Shown: positions 1-8,368, counted from the first letter of the stretch. The stretch: DNA of 29,061 nucleotides from an uncultured Bacilli bacterium (GCA_934101345.1 CAKOQV010000008.1:1-29061); one strand, 5' to 3'. Notes: generated from the sequence alone by a model not told the origin. Numbers and translations are program-made.

Positions 1-50
1 AGACAATACTTTGGCTCAAATAAACACTCTAGAACCTTAGATCTAGAGTG
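1..50 (-). repeat. Tandem-hairpin repeat, copy 1 (cut by window edge)
   Basis: Read on the minus strand, a 9-bp hairpin (arms CACTCTAGA at 50-42 and TCTAGAGTG at 33-25, 8-nt loop) is followed directly by TTTATTTGAG-CC and, at the window edge, GT-CT. Arm lengths, loop length and the CC...GT-CT signature match the copies at 17664, 19800, 24831 and 27668. The last stem arm lies outside the window. It sits just beyond the tRNA-His terminator. The short T-rich run after the first hairpin could alternatively make it a second terminator. Confidence 0.6.
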
Positions 51-56
51 AACAAA

Positions 57-84
57 ATAAAAAAACTAACTCTTAATGAGTTAG
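57..84 (-). terminator. Rho-independent terminator of tRNA-His
   Basis: On the minus strand the arms CTAACTC and GAGTTAG (84-78 and 72-66) pair perfectly over 7 bp around a 5-nt loop and are followed by a T-rich run at 65-57. It lies 14 nt beyond the encoded CCA end of tRNA-His. Confidence 0.85.
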
Positions 85-97
85 TTAATTATCTATC

Positions 98-174
98 TGG
101 GACGGAATGTGGGAATCGAACCCACGAATAATGGAACCACAATCCACCGTGTTAACCACTTCACCAATTCCGCC
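98..174 (-). tRNA. tRNA-His (GUG), CCA encoded
   Basis: The minus strand folds as a cloverleaf with an 8-bp acceptor that includes the G(-1):C73 pair diagnostic of tRNA-His. The anticodon arm is GTGGA / TCCAT around a TTGTGGT loop, so the anticodon is GTG. The T arm is GTGGG / CCCAC with TTCGATT. The CCA end is encoded at 100-98. It has its own promoter and terminator and is therefore a single-gene unit. Confidence 0.95.
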
Positions 175-188
175 ATAAGACATTTACA

Positions 189-217
189 ATGATATCATAT
201 ATTTTTATATTTGACAA
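189..217 (-). promoter_or_regulatory. Promoter of tRNA-His
   Basis: On the minus strand TTGTCA (217-212) and TATCAT (194-189) are separated by 17 nt, placing the start about 8 nt before the mature 5' end of tRNA-His. Confidence 0.8.
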
Positions 218-248
218 GTATTTTGTTTAAAAAAGATAGAAAATATGT

Positions 249-254
249 TATAAT
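249..254 (+). promoter_or_regulatory. Probable -10 box for the reductase operon
   Basis: A perfect TATAAT lies 24 nt before the ATG at 279. No good -35 is seen at 17 nt; the TTGACA at 211 is 32 nt away, and it overlaps the opposite-strand tRNA promoter. Confidence 0.45.
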
Positions 255-278
255 ACCAAAGAGAAAAGAGGGAGAAAT

Positions 279-1013
279 ATGAGAAAAACTGTATTAGTAA
301 CAGGTTCTTCAAGTGGAATAGGCAAAGAAATAGCTAGAATACTTGCTAAAGACTATGATGTAATACTACATTATAATAGTAATGAAAATAGTACTAAATT
401 ATTAAAAGAAGAATTAGATAAAGAATATAATAGAGATTATTTAATGGTAAAATGTGATTTATCTAAAGAAGATGAAATAGATAATATGCTTGATATAATA
501 TATAATAAATATGATAATATAGATATACTTATAAATAATGCAGGTATAGCAATAGATACTTTATTTGAAGATAAAACTAAAGATAACTTTATGAAAACTT
601 TAGATATTAATTTAATTGCACCATTCTTATTATGTAAAAAGATAGGACCTAAAATGGTAGATAATAAATATGGAATAATAATAAATATTAGTTCTACCAA
701 TGGAATAGATACTCCTTATATAGAGAGTATAGATTATGATGCTTCAAAGGCTGGTTTAATATCTTTATCAAAGAATCTTGCTAATTATTTTGCTCCTTAT
801 GTTAGAGTAAATACAATATGTCCCGGATGGGTTAATACTGAAATGAATAAAAACTTAGATAGTGATTTTATAAGTAAAGAAGAAGATAAAATATTACTTG
901 GTAGATTTGCTAATCCTAGAGAAGTTGCTAATTTAGTAGAATTTCTTATTAGTGATAAAGCAAGTTATATAAATGATAGTATTATTAGAATAGATGGAGG
1001 TATAAAATGTTAG
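279..1013 (+). CDS. Short-chain dehydrogenase/reductase, FabG-like
   Basis: A 244-residue classical short-chain reductase that probably reduces a keto group with NAD(P)H in the cytoplasm. The cofactor motif TGSSSGIG is at residues 8-15, NNAG at 86-89, the active-site serine in NISS near 138, and the YxxxK pair at Y153/K157. Length and motif order match 3-oxoacyl-ACP reductase (FabG), but no fatty-acid genes are nearby, so another keto substrate is possible and no symbol is given. The start has a good ribosome site (GAGGGAG) and a TATAAT upstream. Its last 7 nt overlap the next gene, so the two are almost certainly co-translated. Class is confident; substrate is not. Confidence 0.85.
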   Translation: MRKTVLVTGSSSGIGKEIARILAKDYDVILHYNSNENSTKLLKEELDKEYNRDYLMVKCDLSKEDEIDNMLDIIYNKYDNIDILINNAGIAIDTLFEDKTKDNFMKTLDINLIAPFLLCKKIGPKMVDNKYGIIINISSTNGIDTPYIESIDYDASKAGLISLSKNLANYFAPYVRVNTICPGWVNTEMNKNLDSDFISKEEDKILLGRFANPREVANLVEFLISDKASYINDSIIRIDGGIKC

Positions 1014-2242
1014 ATAATATAATTAAAGATAGTAAAAAAGATTTAGAAGTATATTTTAATAAAATAGAAGAAATAGAAGAATTTAATAGTAAGAAAGTAC
1101 TTGATGCTTTTATAGAAAATAGTGTATGTGAAAGTGATTTTAATAGTGCTACTGGATATGGATATAATGATATTGGTAGAGATAAAATAGAAAGAGTATA
1201 TGCTAACATATTTAAGACTGAAGATGCTCTAGTTAGAAGTCAGTTTATATCTGGTACTCATGCTATTAGTACATGTTTATTTGCATTATTAAGACCTGGT
1301 GATACTCTTTTATCAATAAGTGGTAAACCATATGATACACTAGATAGTGTAATTGGTTTTAATAATAATAGTTCTTCATTAAAAGCATTTAATATTAATT
1401 ATATGGAAGTTAATTTAGTTAATGATGACTTTGATTATGAAAAAATTATTGAAGTACTTAAGAATAATAAAATTAAATTAATTGAAATACAAAGAAGTAA
1501 AGGTTATAGTACAAGAGAAAGTATTAATATTGATAAAATAGAAAAAGTTGTCAAACTAATTAGAACTATTAATAAGGATGTAATTATAATGGTAGATAAC
1601 TGCTACTGCGAAATGGTTAGTACTAAGGAACCTACTGAAGTAGGAGTAGATGTATGTGTTGGATCACTTATTAAGAATCTAGGTGCTTCAATCACATCAA
1701 ATGGCGGCTATATAGTAGGTAGAAAAGATTTAATTAACTTATGTGCAGAAAGATTAAATGTTCCTGGACAAGGTGCTGAAGTAGGCCCTTCTTTAAATCA
1801 AAATAGATATATTCTTCAGGGATTATATATGGCTCCAATGATTGTAGCTAATGCATTAAAGACTGCCACTTATACAGCATATTTATTTGAAAAATTAGGT
1901 TATAAAGTTAGCCCTAAATATAATGATGAGAGAGTAGATATAGTTCAGAATATTATATTTGAAAATGAAAATGATTTAATTAATTATGTTAGAGGTATTC
2001 AGTCTAATTCTAAGATTGACTCTAATGCATTAGTAGAACCATCTGATATGCCAGGATATGACGATAAAATTATTATGGCATCAGGATCTTTTACCCAGGG
2101 TAGTTCTATAGAATTATCTTGTGATGGCCCTCTTAGAAGCCCTTATATTGCTTATCAGCAAGGATCTATTAGTTATAAATATGGTAAGATAATTGTTGAA
2201 AGAGCTATTAATTATTTACTTAAAAGTAAAAATGATTTATAA
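1007..2242 (+). CDS. Methionine gamma-lyase family PLP protein (YnbB-like)
   Basis: A 411-residue fold-type I PLP-dependent protein of the family called methionine gamma-lyase or aluminium resistance protein (YnbB in Bacillus). Family knowledge suggests C-S lyase chemistry on sulfur amino acids, but most members are untested. The segment GYGYNDIGRDKIE near residue 48, the ISGTHAI segment near 84, and the candidate PLP lysine K223 in SLIKNLG are typical. Full length. The ATG lies inside the end of the reductase gene (7-nt overlap), implying translational coupling. In B. subtilis this family sits before glnR; here no glnR follows, so the pairing with a reductase is a local arrangement. Confidence 0.85.
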   Translation: MLDNIIKDSKKDLEVYFNKIEEIEEFNSKKVLDAFIENSVCESDFNSATGYGYNDIGRDKIERVYANIFKTEDALVRSQFISGTHAISTCLFALLRPGDTLLSISGKPYDTLDSVIGFNNNSSSLKAFNINYMEVNLVNDDFDYEKIIEVLKNNKIKLIEIQRSKGYSTRESINIDKIEKVVKLIRTINKDVIIMVDNCYCEMVSTKEPTEVGVDVCVGSLIKNLGASITSNGGYIVGRKDLINLCAERLNVPGQGAEVGPSLNQNRYILQGLYMAPMIVANALKTATYTAYLFEKLGYKVSPKYNDERVDIVQNIIFENENDLINYVRGIQSNSKIDSNALVEPSDMPGYDDKIIMASGSFTQGSSIELSCDGPLRSPYIAYQQGSISYKYGKIIVERAINYLLKSKNDL

Positions 2243-2260
2243 TTGTAATAGGAGGAATTT

Positions 2261-2551
2261 ATGATGGAATTTAAAGAATTTTCAAATCCAGAAGAAGCTG
2301 ATTATGATATTAAATCATCTCAAAAAGAAAAAGATAATAACAAATCAAATTATCAAATAGGAAGTTCTAAAAATAAAGTGAAAGAAGTTTTTAATGAATT
2401 AATATGTGATCTTGGCTTTCCTGAAATTGATGAATTAGTACCTTATGGTATAACAGAAGAAGAATATGATAATCCCACTATTGATGCATTAAATAAATTA
2501 AGAAATTATGCTTCAGCTTTAGAAAAACAAAATCAAAAACATAAACATTAA
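2261..2551 (+). CDS. Small unknown acidic/charged protein
   Basis: A 96-residue protein that I do not recognise. The first 40 residues are rich in Lys, Asn, Ser and Asp and look disordered; residues 40-90 could form helices (VKEVFNELICDLGF, then TIDALNKLRNYASALEK). There is no signal peptide or membrane segment. A perfect AGGAGG lies 5 nt before ATG 2261 and 8 nt before ATG 2264, so either Met may be used. It follows the PLP-protein gene by 18 nt and ends in a strong hairpin, so it is the last gene of the 279-2551 operon. The good ribosome site argues that it is real. Confidence 0.7.
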   Translation: MMEFKEFSNPEEADYDIKSSQKEKDNNKSNYQIGSSKNKVKEVFNELICDLGFPEIDELVPYGITEEEYDNPTIDALNKLRNYASALEKQNQKHKH

Positions 2552-2578
2552 AAGAGAAGTTTCAATTACTTCTCTTTT
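2550..2578. terminator. Shared bidirectional terminator inside both gene ends
   Basis: Arms AAAAGAGAAGT and ACTTCTCTTTT pair perfectly over 11 bp around a 7-nt loop, with A and T runs built into the stem so that it works both ways. It overlaps the stop codon of the plus-strand gene ending at 2551 and the last codons of the minus-strand carboxypeptidase gene. Confidence 0.85.
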
Positions 2579-3720
2579 AACATACCTCTTGCTATATATT
2601 CATCATAAGTTAATTTACTTTCATGTACTTTAGTGGCTAAATCAATACCTAGATATCTAAAATGCCAGTCTTCAAAAACATAGCCAGTTATATATTCACT
2701 CTCATGAGGATATCTAAGTATAAAACCATATTTATATGAATTATTAACAAGCCAAGTATATTCTTTATCACCTTCACTAAGATAATTCCATTTACCATTT
2801 ACAATATCTACTGCTAGTCCTAATTGATGTTCTGAATAACCCGCTCTTGCAGAGTATGTTTCGGCTTCTTTGAAACCATCTTTTTTAACATATCTATTAT
2901 ATAACCCTTCTTGATAAGAATAAGAACGATAAGTAGAACCAGCATATATTTTTAGATTTTCTTTTAACATATCAGAAGCCATTTCTTCAAACTTACCAGC
3001 AGCTTCTTTTCTTAATTTTTGAGTACCTGAAGCAAACTTACTATTAATTACTGTTAAATCTTCTGGTTCATAGTCCTTATCTAATTTATAATATTTATTT
3101 ACGATAACATCTAACTTACTTGCTTCATCTTTAGATAATGGAATATCATTTGAATAGTAATCTTTATCTAAATAAGCGTTAACAAAAGTTACAGTATCTT
3201 CATAGTTATATTTCTCTTTTAGTATAGTAGTATCATACACTGAATTAGTATCAATAAAATCATATTTAATATATCTATCTAGATTTTCTTCTTTGAAATA
3301 ATTTAAAGATATATAATTAATAATATTCTTATCATATTCATTTGAGGTAATAACATCAATACTTTTAGGTACTTTCTCATAGAAGGTATTGATATCTTTA
3401 TTTTTATAACCTAAATCTAATAATTTATTAATATTATTTATAAAGTTATCTTCCTCAACATAATTTATATCTAAATATTCATCAAAGTATTCTTTCTTAT
3501 AATTATTTTCTATAACAGCTGTTTCTAATGTCTTAGAATACTTTTTAGTTTCTTTTATTTTTTCATAAAAATTATCTTCTTTAAATACATTAATTACATC
3601 TTTTTGATAACCATATCTCTTTGGTACTATTAAATAAATACCTATAGATAATATGATTAATAAAAATAAAATTAATATTAATATTCTTTTTTTATTTATT
3701 TTTCTTTTTCTCTTTTTCAT
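2566..3720 (-). CDS. VanY-type D-alanyl-D-alanine carboxypeptidase (M15B)
   Basis: A 384-residue membrane-anchored zinc peptidase of family M15B that trims the terminal D-Ala from peptidoglycan stem peptides outside the cell. A Lys/Arg-rich start and one hydrophobic segment (about residues 12-33) form an uncleaved anchor. About 180 residues without recognised motifs follow, then the peptidase domain with H298xxGxxxD305 (in SEHQLGLAVD) and the second metal histidine H353 in DWHFRYLG. An ATG at 3735 is in frame, but the -10 box at 3740-3745 would place the transcript start near 3733, and GGTGAT precedes the ATG at 3720, so I use 3720. No van resistance partners are nearby, so a housekeeping wall role is more likely than vancomycin resistance. 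Confidence 0.85.
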   Translation of the reverse strand: MKKRKRKINKKRILILILFLLIILSIGIYLIVPKRYGYQKDVINVFKEDNFYEKIKETKKYSKTLETAVIENNYKKEYFDEYLDINYVEEDNFINNINKLLDLGYKNKDINTFYEKVPKSIDVITSNEYDKNIINYISLNYFKEENLDRYIKYDFIDTNSVYDTTILKEKYNYEDTVTFVNAYLDKDYYSNDIPLSKDEASKLDVIVNKYYKLDKDYEPEDLTVINSKFASGTQKLRKEAAGKFEEMASDMLKENLKIYAGSTYRSYSYQEGLYNRYVKKDGFKEAETYSARAGYSEHQLGLAVDIVNGKWNYLSEGDKEYTWLVNNSYKYGFILRYPHESEYITGYVFEDWHFRYLGIDLATKVHESKLTYDEYIARGMLKEK

Positions 3721-3739
3721 ACTATCACCAACCATAATA

Positions 3740-3768
3740 ATTATATATCAAAAGTACTTAAAAAACAA
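3740..3768 (-). promoter_or_regulatory. Promoter of the carboxypeptidase gene
   Basis: On the minus strand TTGTTT (3768-3763) and TATAAT (3745-3740) are 17 nt apart. The predicted start near 3733 excludes the upstream ATG at 3735 as the start codon. Confidence 0.7.
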
Positions 3769-3771
3769 CTG

Positions 3772-3827
3772 GTAAAAAGAGTTTTTACATGGTAAAATAT
3801 ATATAATTTTACATATTTTACATTTAC
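3772..3827. promoter_or_regulatory. Array of GTAAAA/TTTTAC half-sites between divergent promoters
   Basis: Six half-sites occur in 56 nt: GTAAAAA (3772), TTTTTAC (3782), GTAAAAT (3792), ATTTTAC (3806), ATTTTAC (3815) and TTTAC (3823). The first four form inverted pairs with spacers of 3, 3 and 7 nt. The array fills the gap between the -35 boxes of the divergent carboxypeptidase and mutS promoters, the usual place for an operator. The regulator is unknown, and the AT-rich background makes some boxes possible by chance. Confidence 0.45.
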
Positions 3828-3851
3828 TAAAATAGCATAAAATGGTATAAT
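3823..3851 (+). promoter_or_regulatory. Promoter of mutS
   Basis: TTTACT (3823-3828) and TATAAT (3846-3851) are 17 nt apart, 22 nt before the mutS ATG. The -35 overlaps the last TTTAC half-site of the upstream array. Confidence 0.75.
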
Positions 3852-3873
3852 TAAAGAGCAAAGAAGGTATAAA

Positions 3874-6405
3874 ATGAAAAGAAGTGAAATTGATAGGAGT
3901 AAATTATCTCCGATGATGAAACATTATGTAGAATTAAAAGATAAATACGAGGATACAATAATATTATATAGACTTGGAGATTTTTATGAAATGTTTTTTG
4001 AAGATGCTGAAGAAGTAGCACATGCTTTAGAACTTACACTTACTGGTAAGAATGCTGGACTTGAAGAGAGAGTTCCAATGTGTGGTATACCACATCATGC
4101 TGCTGAAGTATATATTGATAAACTAATTAAAAAAGGATATAAAGTAGCTATATGTGAACAACTAGAAGATCCAAAGACCGCTAAAGGAATAGTAAAAAGA
4201 GATATTGTTGAAGTAATATCTTCTGGTACAGTAATTAATACTAATTCTTTAAATGAAAAAGAAAATAACTATATAGGATGTTTATATGACTTTTCTTATG
4301 GTTTTGTTCTTACTTATTCAGATATTACTACAGGAGAAGTATATAGTGAGTTACTTACTAATAATACTGATGATGTAATATATAAAATATTATCTTTAGA
4401 TATTAAAGAATTAATAGTAAATGAACTTATTAATAAAGTATTATTATCTAAGATAAGAAGTTTAAAAATACCTGTTACTATACAAAATGAATTATTAAAT
4501 GATAAATATCAAAATATTTATCAAAATGTTAGTGATGCTAGAATTGTTAATTCAATTAAGTTATTATTATATTATTTAGATGTATTACAAAAAAGAAATC
4601 TATCACATTTTCAAGAAGTTGTAATTAAAGAAAAAGAACAATACCTAGAAATGGATATTCATACAAAGAGAAATCTAGAACTTACAGAATGTTTAAGAAC
4701 TAAAGAGAGAACTTATTCATTACTTTGGCTTTTAGATAACACAAAGACTGCAATGGGTAGTAGAAAACTTAAATATTTTATTGAAAATCCATTATTAGAT
4801 ATTAATAAAATTAATAAAAGATATGATATTGTTAGTAAGTTACTTGAAGAATTTATTTTAGCAGAAGAACTTAGAAATGATTTATATGAAGTTTATGACC
4901 TAGAAAGATTATGTGGTAAATTATCTTTTGGTTCTGCAAATGGTAAAGACTTATTACAATTAAAAGCTTCTTTAAAAGTACTTCCTAGTATTAAGGAAAA
5001 ACTAGAAAAGATAGGCTTTTATGAAAAGATTACTACGATGAGTGATTTATATGACTTATTAGAAAAGTCTATATATGAAGAACCTCCTAATACGGTAAAA
5101 GAAGGATATTTAATTAAAGATGGATATTCTAGTGAACTTGATGAACTTAAAGATTTAAGTAGAGGTGGAAAAGACTTTATTAGTAGATTTGAAACTGAAG
5201 AGAGAGAAAGAACTGGTATTAAAGGATTAAAAGTTGGTTTTAATAAAGTATTTGGTTATTATATAGAAATTAGTAAATCATATTTAAATATGGTTACTGA
5301 TGATATGGGTTATATTAGAAAGCAAACTTTGGCTAACTGTGAAAGATTTATTAATCCAATATTAAAAGAAAAAGAAGATTTAATACTATCTAGTGAAGAT
5401 AGAATTATTAATTTGGAATATAATTTATTTATAGAAATTAGAGATAAATGTAAGGAATATATTCCAGAACTTCAGAGAACTGCTAAAGTAATAAGTGAAA
5501 TAGATGTACTTAGTTCTTTTGCCCTAGTTAGTGAAAAATATAATTATATTAGACCTGAAATTACTACTGGTAATGAAATAAAAGTACTTAATTCAAGACA
5601 TCCAGTAGTAGAAAGAGTATTAAAAGGAGAAGAGTATGTACCTAATGATATAGTTATGGATAATAATACAGATATTCTTTTAATTACTGGTCCTAATATG
5701 GCAGGTAAATCTACTTATATGAGACAACTTGGTATTATTGCTATAATGGCACAAATAGGATGTTTTGTACCTGCTGAAGAAGCAACACTTCCAATATTTG
5801 ATAAGATATTTACACGTATTGGGGCATCTGATGATTTAGTTAGTGGTGAGTCTACATTTATGGTAGAAATGATGGAAGCTTCAAGAGCTATTAAGCATGC
5901 TACAAGAAACAGTTTAATACTTTTTGACGAATTAGGTAGAGGAACCGCTACTTTTGATGGTATGAGTCTAGCACAAGCTATCTTAGAATATGTAGCTAAT
6001 AAAATTAAATGTAAGACACTTTTTTCTACACATTATCATGAACTTACTGATATGGAAAAGACTATTCCTAATTTAAAAAATAAACATGTTTCAGCAGTAG
6101 AAGAAAATGGTAATATTACTTTCTTACATAAAATAAAAGATGGTTCTGTAGATAAGAGTTATGGTATTAATGTTGCTAAACTTGCAGGACTTCCTGATGA
6201 GGTAATAGATAGAGCAAGTGGTATACTAAATATATATGAAAATAAAGAAAAGAAAACAGATACCATTATACAAACAACACTTCCACTTAATTTTGATGAA
6301 AAAAAGAGCGAAGTAGAAGAAGAAGTTAAAAATATTGATATTTTAAATATTACACCAATTGAAGCAATAAATATATTAAGTAAACTTAAAGAAAAAGTTA
6401 AATAG
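3874..6405 (+). CDS. mutS: DNA mismatch repair protein MutS
   Basis: An 843-residue full-length MutS that binds mismatches and small loops in DNA and uses ATP to start repair. The N-terminal mismatch-reading Phe-x-Glu is F37-Y38-E39 in LGDFYEMFF. The connector, lever and clamp regions follow, then the ABC-type ATPase with Walker A GPNMAGKST (606-614) and Walker B around D685-E686 (FDELGRG), followed by the FSTHYHEL signature. The usual GRGTST reads GRGTAT, a mild variant. The C-terminal tail is short. MutL is not adjacent, unlike in many Bacillota. The ribosome site is modest (GAAGG). A separate promoter follows, so the pilin gene downstream need not be in the same unit. Confidence 0.97.
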   Translation: MKRSEIDRSKLSPMMKHYVELKDKYEDTIILYRLGDFYEMFFEDAEEVAHALELTLTGKNAGLEERVPMCGIPHHAAEVYIDKLIKKGYKVAICEQLEDPKTAKGIVKRDIVEVISSGTVINTNSLNEKENNYIGCLYDFSYGFVLTYSDITTGEVYSELLTNNTDDVIYKILSLDIKELIVNELINKVLLSKIRSLKIPVTIQNELLNDKYQNIYQNVSDARIVNSIKLLLYYLDVLQKRNLSHFQEVVIKEKEQYLEMDIHTKRNLELTECLRTKERTYSLLWLLDNTKTAMGSRKLKYFIENPLLDINKINKRYDIVSKLLEEFILAEELRNDLYEVYDLERLCGKLSFGSANGKDLLQLKASLKVLPSIKEKLEKIGFYEKITTMSDLYDLLEKSIYEEPPNTVKEGYLIKDGYSSELDELKDLSRGGKDFISRFETEERERTGIKGLKVGFNKVFGYYIEISKSYLNMVTDDMGYIRKQTLANCERFINPILKEKEDLILSSEDRIINLEYNLFIEIRDKCKEYIPELQRTAKVISEIDVLSSFALVSEKYNYIRPEITTGNEIKVLNSRHPVVERVLKGEEYVPNDIVMDNNTDILLITGPNMAGKSTYMRQLGIIAIMAQIGCFVPAEEATLPIFDKIFTRIGASDDLVSGESTFMVEMMEASRAIKHATRNSLILFDELGRGTATFDGMSLAQAILEYVANKIKCKTLFSTHYHELTDMEKTIPNLKNKHVSAVEENGNITFLHKIKDGSVDKSYGINVAKLAGLPDEVIDRASGILNIYENKEKKTDTIIQTTLPLNFDEKKSEVEEEVKNIDILNITPIEAINILSKLKEKVK

Positions 6406-6408
6406 ATA

Positions 6409-6437
6409 TTGTATAATATTTAAAAATATTTTATACT
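6409..6437 (+). promoter_or_regulatory. Promoter of the prepilin gene
   Basis: TTGTAT (6409-6414) and TATACT (6432-6437) are 17 nt apart, directly after the mutS stop and 18 nt before the prepilin ATG. Confidence 0.6.
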
Positions 6438-6454
6438 ATGGTTAGGTGAGATGA

Positions 6455-6841
6455 ATGAAAAAAATGAATAGAAAAGGATTTACTTTAATAGAGTTACTTG
6501 CAGTACTTGTAATACTTGTAGTTATTATGGCTATTGCTATACCAAGTGTTACTTCTTCAATTGAAAGAAGTAAACAAAAAGAATATGATCAAAAAGTTAA
6601 ACTTATTGTATCTGCTGCTGAACTGTGTCAAGATAGATATGCAAATAAGTTTATTAGTGGTAATGATGTTTCTGTAAAAAAACTTGTTGAATTAAAGTTT
6701 TTGACTGAAGAAGAGGCTAAAGATCCATTTACTGGAGATACAATAGTAGGCTGTGTTTACTATGATGGAACAAACTTTAAATTTGGCGGGAATAATGGTG
6801 ATGAAAGAGATTGTGAAAATGCCGATGTATGGTATCAATAG
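6455..6841 (+). CDS. Type IV prepilin, ComGC/PilA-like
   Basis: A 128-residue prepilin. After cleavage by a prepilin peptidase at G8|F9 (RKGFTLIELL, with the +5 glutamate E13), it would assemble through its hydrophobic helix (about residues 9-30) into a pilus or DNA-uptake pseudopilus. The globular part is short and has three cysteines (in AELCQD, GCVYY and RDCEN) that could form a disulfide. The start is set by AGGTGAG 4 nt before the ATG. It stands alone between mutS and thiI, away from the ATPase and the minor prepilins at 12.6-15.2 kb, so the pilus genes are scattered. Class is confident; major pilin versus competence pilin is open. Confidence 0.85.
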   Translation: MKKMNRKGFTLIELLAVLVILVVIMAIAIPSVTSSIERSKQKEYDQKVKLIVSAAELCQDRYANKFISGNDVSVKKLVELKFLTEEEAKDPFTGDTIVGCVYYDGTNFKFGGNNGDERDCENADVWYQ

Positions 6842-6857
6842 AAATGAGAATGATAAA

Positions 6858-8030
6858 ATGAAAATAATATTAATTAAATATGGCGAATTAACCACTAAAA
6901 AGGATAATAGGAAGTTATTTATAAATATTCTTTATAATAATATTAAAAGAGCATTAGAAAATTATAATGTTAAAATAATTAAAAATAGAGTAAGAATGTT
7001 TATTGAAACTGAAGATAATATCGATGAAATAGTGGATATTCTTAAGAATATATTTGGTATTCATAGTATAGTTATAGCTACTAGAGTGAATACTAATATT
7101 GAAGAAATAGAAAAAGAAGTATTAAATATTGCTAAAGATACAAAATTTAATACTTTTAAAGTAGAAACTGATAGAGCGGACAAGTCTTTTCCTATACCTA
7201 GTATGGATTTTAGTAGAAGAATTGGGGCTTTAATACTTAAGAATATTGATAATATTAAGGTGGATGTACATAATCCAGAGTACTTATTAAAAATTGAAAT
7301 AAGAGAGGATTATACATATATATATCATAAAGAAATAAGTGCTTCTGGTGGCTATCCTGTTGGAGTAGCCGGTAAAGGTCTTCTTATGTTATCAGGAGGA
7401 ATTGATTCCCCAGTGGCAGCTTATTTGGCAATGAAGAGGGGAATCAAGGTAGAATGTGTGTATTTTGAGTCTCCACCACATACTAGCATAATGGCTAAGA
7501 ATAAGGTAAAAAAATTAGTAGAGCTTCTTACAAAATATGAACCTTCTATAACATTACATGTTATAAAATTTACTGATATTCAGGAAGCAATATATAAAAA
7601 TATTGATCCTACATATATGATAACCATTATGCGTAGAATGATGTATAGAATAAGTGAAAAACTAATGGAAAAGAATAACTTACTATGTCTTATTAATGGT
7701 GAGTCAGTAGGTCAAGTTGCAAGTCAAACTCTTACTAGTATGAGAGTAATTAATGCTGTTACTAATAAACCTGTTATTAGACCAGTAGCATGTTTAGATA
7801 AATTAGAAATTATTGATATATCTAAAAAAATTGGTACTTATGAAACTTCTATTCTTCCATATGAAGATTGCTGTACTATATTTTTACCTAAACATCCAGT
7901 TATTAATCCAGATATTGATAAAGCAGTTCTTTATGAGAAAAGTTTTGATTATGAAAGTTTAATTAATGCTGCGATAGAAAATGAAGAAGTTATTAAAATA
8001 AGTAATAAGAAAAAAGACTTTGATATTTAA
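6858..8030 (+). CDS. thiI: tRNA 4-thiouridine synthase / thiamine sulfur carrier ThiI
   Basis: A 390-residue ThiI. It adenylates and thiolates uridine 8 of tRNA and in some bacteria helps build the thiamine thiazole. An N-terminal ferredoxin-like/THUMP region (about 1-165) precedes the PP-loop ATPase with SGGIDSP at 179-185; a late cysteine pair lies in YEDCCTIF. There is no C-terminal rhodanese domain, as is normal for Gram-positive forms, which rely on a partner cysteine desulfurase (not in the window). The frame stays open upstream into the prepilin gene, but homology begins at MKIILIKYGELT, so the ATG at 6858 is chosen despite a weak ribosome site. Its own terminator follows at 8034. Confidence 0.93.
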   Translation: MKIILIKYGELTTKKDNRKLFINILYNNIKRALENYNVKIIKNRVRMFIETEDNIDEIVDILKNIFGIHSIVIATRVNTNIEEIEKEVLNIAKDTKFNTFKVETDRADKSFPIPSMDFSRRIGALILKNIDNIKVDVHNPEYLLKIEIREDYTYIYHKEISASGGYPVGVAGKGLLMLSGGIDSPVAAYLAMKRGIKVECVYFESPPHTSIMAKNKVKKLVELLTKYEPSITLHVIKFTDIQEAIYKNIDPTYMITIMRRMMYRISEKLMEKNNLLCLINGESVGQVASQTLTSMRVINAVTNKPVIRPVACLDKLEIIDISKKIGTYETSILPYEDCCTIFLPKHPVINPDIDKAVLYEKSFDYESLINAAIENEEVIKISNKKKDFDI

Positions 8031-8033
8031 ATC

Positions 8034-8061
8034 AGAGTAAAAATATAGTTACTCTTATTTT
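8034..8061 (+). terminator. Terminator of thiI
   Basis: Arms AGAGTAA (8034-8040) and TTACTCT (8049-8055) pair over 7 bp and are followed by TATTTT. Confidence 0.75.
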
Positions 8062-8158
8062 ACTAATATAAATAATTACTTATAGTAAAAATTACCATTA
8101 ATTTAGATGTATGAAATTGTTAATATTTCACAACCTATTAGTGTAGGAGGTGAAAATA

Positions 8159-8368
8159 ATGAGTAACAATACAAATAGTAAGATGGTAGTTCCAGGAGCT
8201 AAACAAGCTATCGAAAGAATGAAATATGAAATAGCTAACGAATTTGGTGTTAATTTAGGACCAGATACAACTTCAAGAGCTAATGGATCAGTTGGTGGAG
8301 AAATCACTAAGAGATTAGTTCAATTAGGACAAAACCAAATCAGTGGTTCAAATTACCAAGCTAAATAG
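8159..8368 (+). CDS. Alpha/beta-type small acid-soluble spore protein
   Basis: A 69-residue SASP that coats and protects DNA in the dormant spore core and is degraded by the Gpr protease at germination. The family blocks are clear: YEIANEFGV (with the Gpr cut expected after the Glu of YE), LGPDTTSRANGSVGGEITKRLV and the LGQNQ end region. A strong AGGAGGTGA ends 5 nt before ATG 8159; a GTG at 8150 lies inside the ribosome site and is not the start. No convincing SigG promoter was found: the best CATATTA-like box (8134) would start transcription inside the ribosome site. It is the only spore gene in the window and implies a spore-forming lineage. Confidence 0.95.
   Translation: MSNNTNSKMVVPGAKQAIERMKYEIANEFGVNLGPDTTSRANGSVGGEITKRLVQLGQNQISGSNYQAK

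Noticed and set aside
211..254. TTGACA at 211 with TATAAT at 249 as one promoter
   Set aside because: The spacing of 32 nt is far too long; the TTGACA overlaps the TTGTCA -35 of the tRNA-His promoter on the other strand.
2566..3720. Vancomycin resistance locus
   Set aside because: Only a VanY-type carboxypeptidase is present; there is no VanR/S, VanH, ligase or VanX nearby.
8134..8140. CCTATTA as SigG -10 for the spore protein gene
   Set aside because: It would start transcription within the ribosome binding site, and no matching -35 lies at 17-18 nt.
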